Origin: UBA8950 sp034411635 | Lineage (GTDB): Bacteria; Chloroflexota; Anaerolineae; Anaerolineales; Villigracilaceae | Direction of reading: 5' to 3' | NCBI GenBank assembly: GCA_034411635.1 | Contig: DAOUML010000365.1 | Span: 1 to 12,471, forward strand | DNA length: 12,471 nucleotides | Part shown: piece after piece, positions 7,333-12,471 of the stretch | Layout: the number at the start of each line of letters is the position of its first letter | Position numbering within the stretch: position 1 is the stretch's first letter | The notes under the pieces: model-generated | What the model was told of the DNA's origin: nothing | The model's input: the letters and a program-made list of their open reading frames with translations, nothing else | Databases searched by the model: none | Made by a program: the position numbers and the translations under genes

Positions 7333-8135
7333 ATTATTTTTTCTTTTGCTTTTTGCACCAGATCTTCAAAAATCAGTGCTTCTTTGGGGAATTCAGAAAT
7401 CGCCCAGCGTAGCGATGCGCTTAGTTGATTCTCGGCTTGCTTCTGGATTCGGTTTGCAAGCGTAGATGAACTTTCGCTATCCGTTTCGGCGCAGACGATG
7501 ACAAATTTGCCATCCTGGTCGCGCATAATCAGGTCTGTCTGGCGCGCTTGCTCTGCGATTAATTGTCCGATACGGGCATCGACAAAACGTTGCAATAAAT
7601 CCTGGCGCAGGCTTTGATAGGCGGCCTGGTCTGTTTTTGCGCTTACTTTTTCTGGCTCAATCACTAACACGGAAACCGGCCGGTGGTGACGGCGGCTGCG
7701 TGAAAATTCGAGGTTGATATCTTTTAGCGAGGCATAGATATTATTGGTGCGGTTAGGGTAGAGAAAATCTGCCAGCGAGTTCATCAAACTTTCAACGGTG
7801 TTTATTTGACGGTTTAACTGGTAGGCAATAAAAATAGACATTTCAAACAACATGAAGGCCAGTGTCATGATTTGTAGTTGTTCGTACCCGTTGAAATGAA
7901 AATAAAGCAGAGACACTGCCACAAAAGCCAACCCCCAAAACAGGAAAAGGTTATATAAAGATAGCCAGCGCAATTGTGGAACGAGAAGGGTGGATAGGGT
8001 GGCTAATACCAGGAAAAAATAAAAATGGGTAGGAAAGTTGATTAATCTTTCCTCCCCGTATCCGATGTGTTCAAGGGTAAAAACGAGCAAGATAAATAAG
8101 ATCAACAATACGAAGCGTTTTTTGAGTTCGTTCAT
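7329..8135 (-). CDS. membrane protein with four helices and a degenerate GGDEF-like domain
   Basis: This 268-aa protein is the first gene of the leftward polysaccharide operon. Four hydrophobic helices are visible at about residues 7-23, 37-53, 58-79 and 88-107, followed by a short linker and a soluble C-terminal region (about 145-268). That region has the spacing of a GGDEF fold: RRHHRPVSVLVIEPE (148-162) as the first strand, then DLIMRDQDGKFVIV (201-214) where active enzymes have R(Y/F)GGDEF. Here the signature is QDGKF (207-211), so both glycines and the Asp-Glu metal ligands are lost, and cyclic-di-GMP synthesis is very unlikely. Inference: it may act as a sensor or regulator, or as a scaffold for polysaccharide synthesis, in the manner of degenerate GGDEF proteins such as PelD. 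The ATG at 8135 lacks a visible SD. The gene is sure; the GGDEF relationship is probable rather than proven. Confidence 0.85.
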   Translation of the reverse strand: MNELKKRFVLLILFILLVFTLEHIGYGEERLINFPTHFYFFLVLATLSTLLVPQLRWLSLYNLFLFWGLAFVAVSLLYFHFNGYEQLQIMTLAFMLFEMSIFIAYQLNRQINTVESLMNSLADFLYPNRTNNIYASLKDINLEFSRSRRHHRPVSVLVIEPEKVSAKTDQAAYQSLRQDLLQRFVDARIGQLIAEQARQTDLIMRDQDGKFVIVCAETDSESSSTLANRIQKQAENQLSASLRWAISEFPKEALIFEDLVQKAKEKII

Positions 8136-8196
8136 GATGATTTATTGTTGTGTCTGACGAAAGAAGGAGAACTAATATTTGCCGTGATACCCACTA

Positions 8197-8224
8197 TTTA
8201 TACAGATAAATAGTACAAAGGCAA
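8197..8224 (-). promoter_or_regulatory. putative sigma70-type promoter of the polysaccharide operon
   Basis: Read on the minus strand, a -35-like TTGCCT (8224-8219) and a -10-like TATAAA (8202-8197) are separated by 16 bp in AT-rich DNA, about 60 bp before the ATG at 8135. The match to consensus is 4/6 and 5/6. It is the best promoter-like pair I see between the first gene and the repeats. Confidence 0.4.
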
Positions 8225-8235
8225 TAAAAATTGAA

Positions 8236-8259
8236 GTACAACAAATTGGTTGTTCGTAC
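8236..8259. promoter_or_regulatory. imperfect dyad with GTAC ends, possible operator
   Basis: A 24-bp imperfect palindrome runs from GTAC (8236-8239) to GTAC (8256-8259) with an inner ACAAC/GTTGT pair. It lies just upstream of the putative -35 box. On the minus strand TTGTAC occurs three times in this stretch, once inside the promoter spacer. The position suits a regulator site, but only 7 of 12 half-site positions are symmetric. Confidence 0.25.
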
Positions 8260-8404
8260 AATTCAGTGATTTAGTATACTCGTTTTTTAGTAAGCACAGT
8301 TTTCAGATTTGTCAGTTATCGGCACAACACATGGTCAAGCAACCTGAGAAGTGCGTAGAGACATGGGTGTAACTCCCAAAACGCAACCCAGCCTATATCC
8401 CTGG

Positions 8405-8424
8405 CACTTGCGCTACACTTGCGC
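8405..8424. repeat. two direct copies of CACTTGCGC
   Basis: CACTTGCGC occurs at 8405-8413 and again at 8416-8424, a period of 11 bp. The second copy is part of the left arm of the long hairpin at 8415-8457, so the sequence outside the stem repeats the stem tip. Confidence 0.6.
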
Positions 8425-8457
8425 CGCACTGCGTTTGTTGCAGTGCGGCGCAAGTGT
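8415..8457. repeat. perfect 18-bp-arm inverted repeat (hairpin)
   Basis: The left arm ACACTTGCGCCGCACTGC (8415-8432) and right arm GCAGTGCGGCGCAAGTGT (8440-8457) are exact reverse complements with a 7-nt loop (GTTTGTT). The stem is GC-rich and stable. Neither side has a T-run, so it is not a standard intrinsic terminator. It could still block or protect the 3' end of the leftward hsd transcript, about 280 bp beyond the hsdR stop, or be the core of a REP-like or MITE-like element. Confidence 0.85.
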
Positions 8458-8474
8458 TCGAGCGCAGTGGTCAA

Positions 8475-8526
8475 GTCGTTGGGCCGAGTCGTTGGGCCGA
8501 GTCGTTGGGCCGAGTCGTTGGGTCGA
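8475..8526. repeat. 13-bp tandem repeat, four copies
   Basis: The unit GTCGTTGGGCCGA occurs at 8475-8487, 8488-8500 and 8501-8513 without change. A fourth copy at 8514-8526 differs by one base (GTCGTTGGGTCGA). The identity of the copies points to recent slippage or expansion. It follows the long hairpin by 17 bp. It may be a variable-number repeat, since 13 bp is not a multiple of three and no gene crosses it. Confidence 0.9.
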
Positions 8527-8530
8527 GTTT

Positions 8531-8552
8531 ATCGAGACCTCATCGAGACCTA
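8531..8552. repeat. 11-bp direct repeat, two copies
   Basis: ATCGAGACCTC (8531-8541) is followed at once by ATCGAGACCTA (8542-8552), a near-perfect tandem pair ending next to AGCGAGGAGAAATGAC. It continues the series of CGAG-rich repeats begun by the 13-bp array and probably belongs to the same repetitive element. Confidence 0.7.
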
Positions 8553-8650
8553 GCGAGGAGAAATGACAAATTAACCAGCACGCAACGTTTTCAGAGTTGC
8601 GCCCATATTGCTTGACATATCCAAACCCAGGGACGAGTCGCCTGCTTTAT

Positions 8651-8724
8651 GGACGGAAATCCTTCGGACTGGCTGCCCCAGTTGATTTATCCGACTTCCA
8701 TGCACTGAGGCAGGACTTTAGTCC
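8651..8724. repeat. paired GGAC-TCC palindromic motifs and small hairpin downstream of hsdR
   Basis: GGACGGAAATCC (8651-8662) and GGACTTTAGTCC (8713-8724) share the pattern GGACnnnAnTCC; the second is a near-perfect palindrome. Between them ACTGG-CTGCC-CCAGT (8668-8682) forms a 5-bp stem. The second motif lies about 11 bp beyond the hsdR stop. I read this as a degenerate intergenic repeat; from memory, similar GGACTAAAGTCC words recur between genes in some Chloroflexota. Confidence 0.4.
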
Positions 8725-8735
8725 ACCCAGAACCC

Positions 8736-11687
8736 CTACCCCCCGCCCATCTCCAGCACAAACTTCTCGAACCACTGACGCTTCAAGGTGTCATTGACCT
8801 TCGGGTCGGTCAGTTTTTTGTACAGGTCGAGTTTGGTGTGGACGAATTCGAGCAGAAGGCGGTCGAGGACCTGGTTGAATTTGTAGATTTTGGCGTCGCG
8901 CGGGTTGTTGGCTTGTAAAACGGTCAGCAGGTCTTCGTCGGCTTCGAGTCTGGTGCGAATCATCTGCATATCGACGCGGTCTTCGTCGCTCAGGTTGAGG
9001 CCGTAGGTCTCGTTCAGGGCGGTGACGATGTGCGAGAGCAGGTCGGTTTCGTCTTCGCCAGCGCCGCCCAGGTCGCCGACAAAGCCCTTGACCAGGCCAT
9101 CTTCCTTTTCCAGTTCGAGCGAGCCGGCGTAGGTTTCCTGGATGCGGAAGGAGTCGAGGTCAACCGCGTCGCGGATTTCGTAGGGCAGGCTGTTTTCGCG
9201 GCGCGGCAGTTTGCGGTTGAGGGCGCGGGCGAAAACGTACAGTTCTTCGAGCTCGACATCTTCAAAGGTGACCAGTTGCGAGAGAAAACCGTACAGGCGG
9301 ATGTATTTCTGGAGCGTGCCCCGGAAGGCTTCACGCTGTTCGGCCTGTTTGTAACCCCAGAGCGTCACCACCCGATCCAGAACCGGCTGGAGTTTTTCGA
9401 GCGGGGTTTGGGGCGTGAAGAAGATTTCGGCAAAATCGCGCACGTCTTTAGCGGTGAAAACTTCAAAGGCTTCGAGTTCGGCTTGCAGGCTGTAGAGCAG
9501 GTTCGGGTCGGTTTCTTCTTCTAATAGGGTGGTCTGGTAATAGGGCTGGAACGCGGCCTGGATGTCCTCGGCTTCGTTGACAAAATCGAGCACCAGGGTG
9601 CCGTTCTTGGCCGAGCGGTTGCGGTTCAGGCGGCTGAGAGTCTGGACGGCCTGCACCCCGGCCAGGCGTTTATCGACATACATGGTGTGCAGCAGGGGTT
9701 CGTCGAAGCCGGTCTGGAATTTGTTGGCGACCACCAGGATGCGGTAATCGGGGGTCTTGAAGGCGTCCACAATCGAGACTTTGGGCGGCAGGCGGTTGAG
9801 GCTGTTTTCGGTGAATTTCAGCCCGGTTTCGGGGTCTTTGACTTCGCCCGAAAAAGCCACCAGCGCTTTGAATCCCAGGCCGCGTTCGGCCATGATTTTC
9901 TGGAAGGCCTGGTAAAACTTGACGGCATGCAGGCGTGAGCGGGTGACGACCATCGCCCGCGCCCGGCCCCGGATTTCGTGGACGGTCTTCTCGAGGAAAT
10001 GTTCGAGCATGAGGCGGGTCTTGGTCTCGATGGCGTGCGGCAGCAGGTCAACGTGCGAGGTGAGCAGGCGGATGGCCTTTTTCTTTTCGTATTCGTTATC
10101 AGCGGGGATTTTCTTGATCAGTTTGAAGTAGCGGCTGAAGGTGGTGTAGTTCTGGAGCACATCCAGGATGAAGCCCTCCTCGATGGCCTGGCGCATGGAG
10201 TAGATGTGGTGGGCCACGAATCCATCCGCTGTTTTGCGCCCGAACAGTTCGAGGGTCTTGTTCTTGGGCGTGGCGGTAAAGGCAAAATAGGAGATGTGCG
10301 TTTGCGGCCCGCGCGCGCGGATTTCGCGCAGGAGGCTATCTTCCAGGTCGTCGCCGGTGGCGTCTTCGGCTTCGGCCTGTTCGAGATTGGCCGAGAGCGT
10401 CTTTTTGAGATGACTGGCGGCCTCGCCCGATTGGCTGGAGTGGGCTTCGTCGATGATGACGGCGAAGCGGCGGCCTTTCAGGTCGCTCATGGTTTCGGAA
10501 ATCAGCGGGAATTTTTGCAGGGTGGTGATGATGATGTCTTTGCCGCGCTGGAGGGCCGCGCGCAGTTGGGCCGAATCTTTTTCGATGGGCATGACCACGC
10601 CCTCGGTCTGCTCGAACTGCTTGATGGTATCCTGCAACTGTTTATCGAGCACGCGCCGGTCGGTGACGACGACAATCGAATCGAACAGGCGCTCGGTGTC
10701 GCTCGGATTTTGGTAAAAACTTGCCAACTGGTGCGCCAGCCAGGCTATCGAGTTGGACTTGCCCGACCCGGCCGAGTGCTGGACGAGGTAGTTGTGTCCG
10801 ACCCCCTCCTGGCGGACGAGGCCGAGCAGGGCGCGGACGGCGTCCAACTGGTGGAAGCGCGGGAAAATCAGACGTTCGGAGGTCTTTTCTTCGACCTGGC
10901 CGCTCTTTTCGTTGTAAACCTTTTCGCCGACAGTTTGCAGGCACAGGTAGTTGTGCAAGAGTTCGAGCAGGGTATCGGGCTGCCAGGTGTCTTCCCACAG
11001 GTAGTGGGTTTTGTGGCCTTCGGGGTTGGCCGGGTTGACGGTTTCGCGGTTGAAGGGCAGGAAGTAGAGCCGCTCGCCCAGGCCGGTGGTCATGAAGGCC
11101 GCTTCGTTGCCGACCGCGAAATGAACCAGGCAGCGTTTGAAGGCCAGGAAGGGTTCACCAGCCGGGTTGCGGTCTTTGCGATACTGGATTTTGGCGTTCT
11201 CGACGGTTTGGCCGCTGAGCGAGTTCTTGAGTTCGATGGTCAGCAGGGGCAGGCCGTTCAGGAACAGGACCATATCGATGGAATTCTCGTTCTTTTGGCT
11301 GTACTTCAACTGGCGCACCAGGCTGAAACGATTGCCGCGATAGAGGGCTTCGTGTTCGGGATTGAGGCCGCTGGCCGGTTTGAAGTAAGCCAACTGGAAT
11401 TTTGCGCCCCGGTCTTTGACCCCCTTGCGGAGCACATCCAGCGTGCCGCGCCGCGATACTTCACCCGCCAGCCGTTCGAGCAGTTTGGCGGCAGTGTTGG
11501 CCCCGTATTGCTTTTCGAGTTTTTCCCATTCCCTGGGCTGGGTTTGCTGGAGGAAGGCCAGGCTTTCAGCGGGAATCAGGCACAGGTCTTTATCGTACTC
11601 AGCCGGCAGGCGTTTGACGTAGCCCGATGCCAGCAGTTGGCTTTCGATGTGGGCCTCGAAGTCGATTTCGCGGTAAACGGAGGTCAT
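8736..11687 (-). CDS. hsdR: type I restriction endonuclease subunit R
   Basis: This 983-aa protein is the motor and nuclease subunit of a type I restriction-modification complex (R2M2S). It translocates unmethylated DNA with ATP and cuts it at a distance. The N-terminal PD-(D/E)xK nuclease domain shows Asp138 (SIDMV) and Glu152-x-Lys154 (IELK), followed by a conserved glutamine region (QTVENA). The SF2 motor has Walker A AGSGKS (306-311), DEAH (413-416), a TATPK motif III and a motif VI-like QTLSRLNRNR. The C-terminal portion is the usual helical region that docks to HsdM/HsdS. Start choice: the frame is open to a TTG at 11705, but the ATG at 11687 has AAAGG about 10 nt upstream and lies 5 bp after the upstream stop, so I prefer it. 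Length is normal and no frameshift is visible. HsdM is not in the window, so function depends on genes beyond the right edge. Confidence 0.97.
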   Translation of the reverse strand: MTSVYREIDFEAHIESQLLASGYVKRLPAEYDKDLCLIPAESLAFLQQTQPREWEKLEKQYGANTAAKLLERLAGEVSRRGTLDVLRKGVKDRGAKFQLAYFKPASGLNPEHEALYRGNRFSLVRQLKYSQKNENSIDMVLFLNGLPLLTIELKNSLSGQTVENAKIQYRKDRNPAGEPFLAFKRCLVHFAVGNEAAFMTTGLGERLYFLPFNRETVNPANPEGHKTHYLWEDTWQPDTLLELLHNYLCLQTVGEKVYNEKSGQVEEKTSERLIFPRFHQLDAVRALLGLVRQEGVGHNYLVQHSAGSGKSNSIAWLAHQLASFYQNPSDTERLFDSIVVVTDRRVLDKQLQDTIKQFEQTEGVVMPIEKDSAQLRAALQRGKDIIITTLQKFPLISETMSDLKGRRFAVIIDEAHSSQSGEAASHLKKTLSANLEQAEAEDATGDDLEDSLLREIRARGPQTHISYFAFTATPKNKTLELFGRKTADGFVAHHIYSMRQAIEEGFILDVLQNYTTFSRYFKLIKKIPADNEYEKKKAIRLLTSHVDLLPHAIETKTRLMLEHFLEKTVHEIRGRARAMVVTRSRLHAVKFYQAFQKIMAERGLGFKALVAFSGEVKDPETGLKFTENSLNRLPPKVSIVDAFKTPDYRILVVANKFQTGFDEPLLHTMYVDKRLAGVQAVQTLSRLNRNRSAKNGTLVLDFVNEAEDIQAAFQPYYQTTLLEEETDPNLLYSLQAELEAFEVFTAKDVRDFAEIFFTPQTPLEKLQPVLDRVVTLWGYKQAEQREAFRGTLQKYIRLYGFLSQLVTFEDVELEELYVFARALNRKLPRRENSLPYEIRDAVDLDSFRIQETYAGSLELEKEDGLVKGFVGDLGGAGEDETDLLSHIVTALNETYGLNLSDEDRVDMQMIRTRLEADEDLLTVLQANNPRDAKIYKFNQVLDRLLLEFVHTKLDLYKKLTDPKVNDTLKRQWFEKFVLEMGGG

Positions 11688-11692
11688 AAAAC

Positions 11693-12271
11693 TCAGCCTT
11701 TGCAATTTTTCAGGATGTCAGTCAGGATGGCGGTCAAGTTGAGATCAAAGCCAAAAAAGTTCGGTTTGTAATTGAAGTAGCGCGGTATCCAGCCCCATTT
11801 TTCAATCATTTTCTCGCGGCCCAGGGCGCTGACCTCTTCAAAAGCCTGGGAATCTTGCAGCGTCAGGCAAAGTTGTCGCAAGAAGTTTGAGAGCATGCCT
11901 TCCTTGAGCGCCGTTTCTTCGAGCGGAAAGAGCATGATGCGGGCATTGCTGCTTCCAGAATATACCTGGACGTTGGCCGGGGCGGTATCTGTAACCAGCA
12001 AAGACGGCAGGGGGATGGTATGCCTGTCGTAGCCGTATAACTCCATTCGGTAGGTACGCATAACGTCACGGTGAAAATGGTCAAAATCTTCCCCGACCAC
12101 GACCAGGGATTGCGTGCCCACTTCATTGGAGAGTTTGAAAAAGTTATCAAGCAATTCCTGGCGAAATTGATTGGTAAACGGGCCGGGCAGCAAAAAAACG
12201 AACCAGGTGAACGCTTCCCCGGCCCCGTTGACGGCCGGCACTTTCGCAATATTGGATGAGACCCATCCCAT
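11693..12271 (-). CDS. uncharacterised 192-aa protein encoded between the hsdS tail and hsdR
   Basis: I do not recognise the family. The protein looks soluble, with no signal peptide and no clear membrane helix, and mixes alternating beta-type segments (FTWFVFLLPGPF at 21-32; SLVVVGEDFDHFH at 55-67; ARIMLFPLEE) with helices (LSNFLRQLCLTLQ). It is rich in aromatics near its end (WGWIPRYFNYKPNFFGFD). A repeated YGYDRH / LPSLLVTDTAP core at about 79-97 looks conserved-domain-like. The ATG at 12271 has a perfect SD, AAGGAGG, 6-7 nt upstream, the strongest in the window, so it is surely translated. It begins 22 bp after the hsdS-like stop and ends 5 bp before the hsdR ATG. Its place in the hsd operon suggests a role tied to restriction (regulator, anti-restriction control or added defence effector), but this is inference from position only. 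Confidence 0.9.
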   Translation of the reverse strand: MGWVSSNIAKVPAVNGAGEAFTWFVFLLPGPFTNQFRQELLDNFFKLSNEVGTQSLVVVGEDFDHFHRDVMRTYRMELYGYDRHTIPLPSLLVTDTAPANVQVYSGSSNARIMLFPLEETALKEGMLSNFLRQLCLTLQDSQAFEEVSALGREKMIEKWGWIPRYFNYKPNFFGFDLNLTAILTDILKNCKG

Positions 12272-12277
12272 TAGATT

Positions 12278-12284
12278 CCTCCTT
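12278..12284 (-). promoter_or_regulatory. strong ribosome binding site of the 192-aa gene
   Basis: On the minus strand AAGGAGG precedes ATG at 12271 by 6 nt. It is a full anti-16S match and decides the start of this gene, in contrast to the weak or absent SD sites of the other genes in the window. Confidence 0.85.
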
Positions 12285-12293
12285 CGTGAGCAA

Positions 12294-12371
12294 TCATCTC
12301 ACATCAATCTTCCCGGTCACGGCCTCCGCAATCAGCGCCGCGCGATATGGATTCATTTTCTTACTCATCAT
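12294..12371 (-). pseudogene. hsdS: detached C-terminal tail of a type I specificity subunit (HsdS-like), 25 codons
   Basis: A short frame starting ATG ATG (12371) and ending TGA (12294-12296) encodes a 25-residue peptide whose end reads YRAALIAEAVTGKIDVR. From established knowledge of HsdS proteins, this closely matches the extreme C-terminus of many specificity subunits (KEYRSALISAAVTGKIDVR-like), the end of the second conserved coiled-coil region. The frame is closed upstream by TAA at 12378-12380, so the tail is cut off from any hsdS body. Beyond the stop the same frame is low-complexity and runs through a hairpin repeat, not coiled coil. I infer that hsdS was interrupted close to its 3' end; loss of so little may leave the upstream HsdS functional. 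Alternatively it is a deletion scar. The gene order hsdS-tail, 192-aa gene, hsdR supports the identity. Confidence 0.65.
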
Positions 12372-12397
12372 CCAGTCTTATGACTGTGGGTTTTGGC

Positions 12398-12420
12398 CCC
12401 CTTCCCCCGCCTTCCCCCAT
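12398..12420. other. C-run/G-run tract, possible G-quadruplex on the minus strand
   Basis: The plus strand carries three runs of five C in 23 bp, so the minus (leftward-reading) strand carries three G5 runs plus a GG. This could form a two-tier G-quadruplex in DNA or RNA. It directly abuts and partly overlaps the hairpin at 12410-12448. Confidence 0.35.
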
Positions 12421-12448
12421 TTTCCAAAATGCGGAAAATGGGGGAAGG
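12410..12448. repeat. perfect 16-bp-arm inverted repeat upstream of the hsdS tail
   Basis: CCTTCCCCCATTTTCC (12410-12425) and GGAAAATGGGGGAAGG (12433-12448) are exact reverse complements around a 7-nt loop. The structure has the same architecture as the hairpin at 8415 (long perfect arms, 7-nt loop) but a different sequence. It lies between the window edge and the hsdS-like tail and is the most likely interrupting element. Read leftward, it is not followed by a T-run. Confidence 0.85.
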
Positions 12449-12471
12449 GGCTGGCGACTTGCGCAATGGGC

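Larger units (their letters stand above)
8136..8735. other. 600-bp repeat-rich intergenic region
   Basis: No convincing gene lies between the polysaccharide operon and the end of hsdR. The left third (8136-8300) is AT-rich and holds the leftward promoter candidate. The middle and right parts hold a long perfect hairpin (8415-8457), a 13-bp tandem repeat (8475-8526), an 11-bp repeat (8531-8552) and short GGAC/TCC palindromes (8651-8724). Short open frames here are made of repeat sequence and have no protein-like features. The mix suggests a pile-up of chromosomal repetitive elements downstream of hsdR; leftward hsd transcription would run into it. Confidence 0.7.

Noticed and set aside
8415..8457. 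Long hairpin as intrinsic terminator of hsdR
   Set aside because: No T-run follows the stem in either direction and it lies about 280 bp beyond the stop, so I list it as a repeat only.
8475..8552. Possible CRISPR array
   Set aside because: The repeats are 13 and 11 bp, directly abutting and without spacers, and no cas gene is present.
8351..8566. Short plus-strand frame across the intergenic repeats
   Set aside because: It runs through the hairpin and the 13-bp array, so its peptide is translated repeat. No RBS and no protein-like pattern.
11688..11705. TTG start for hsdR at 11705
   Set aside because: It lies inside the upstream gene. The ATG at 11687 has an AAAGG site and begins the usual SVYREIDFE-type HsdR N-terminus.
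9978..11771. A 597-codon open frame on the plus strand
   Set aside because: It is antisense to hsdR over nearly its whole length. Its product is low-complexity (G, V, F, E, Q rich) and has no motifs, as expected from the GC bias of the real gene on the other strand.

Overview
The window is bacterial chromosome with no RNA gene, CRISPR array or recognisable insertion sequence. It has two functional blocks, surface polysaccharide export and a type I restriction-modification locus, separated by about 600 bp of repeat-rich non-coding DNA. Base composition is moderately GC-rich, SD motifs are weak inside operons, and GTG and TTG starts are used. The protein style (GT4 enzymes, PglC/WcaJ-type sugar transferase, MOP flippase, NRPS-like A-PCP-TE protein) and the short GGACTAAAGTCC-like intergenic motifs remind me of Chloroflexota (Anaerolineae-like). 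That is an impression, not proof.

Region 1 (1-2902, + strand): the tail of a glutamine-dependent asparagine synthetase-like protein, then after 17 bp a single-module NRPS-like protein (adenylation, carrier, thioesterase; no condensation domain). These probably form one operon whose start lies left of the window. The pair suggests activation of an amino acid for a small amide or ester product, or for decorating a glycan.

Region 2 (2874-8135, - strand): five tightly packed genes read leftward. In order of transcription they are a four-helix membrane protein with a degenerate GGDEF domain, a membrane sugar-1-phosphate transferase, a MOP-type flippase, and two GT4 glycosyltransferases. Junctions are 4-bp overlaps (ATGA, TTGA, ATGA) or a 3-bp gap, so translational coupling is likely. 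The set fits lipid-linked assembly: the sugar transferase loads the first sugar on polyprenyl phosphate, the GTs extend it, and the flippase exports it. No Wzy-type polymerase is in the window. The last GT gene and the NRPS-like gene converge and overlap tail to tail by 29 bp.

Region 3 (8136-8735, no gene): the likely leftward promoter of region 2, a perfect 18-bp-arm hairpin, four copies of a 13-bp tandem repeat, two copies of an 11-bp repeat, and GGAC/TCC palindromic motifs next to the end of hsdR.

Region 4 (8736-12471, - strand): a type I restriction locus read leftward. It holds a detached 25-codon tail that looks like the C-terminus of HsdS, a 192-aa protein of unknown family with a very strong ribosome binding site, and full-length hsdR. 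A perfect 16-bp-arm hairpin and G/C-run DNA lie just upstream of the hsdS-like tail, suggesting that a palindromic repeat inserted near the 3' end of hsdS. hsdM and the body of hsdS are not in the window. The best candidates for something new are the 192-aa gene inside the hsd operon, the split hsdS tail with its hairpin, and the NRPS-like protein beside polysaccharide genes.
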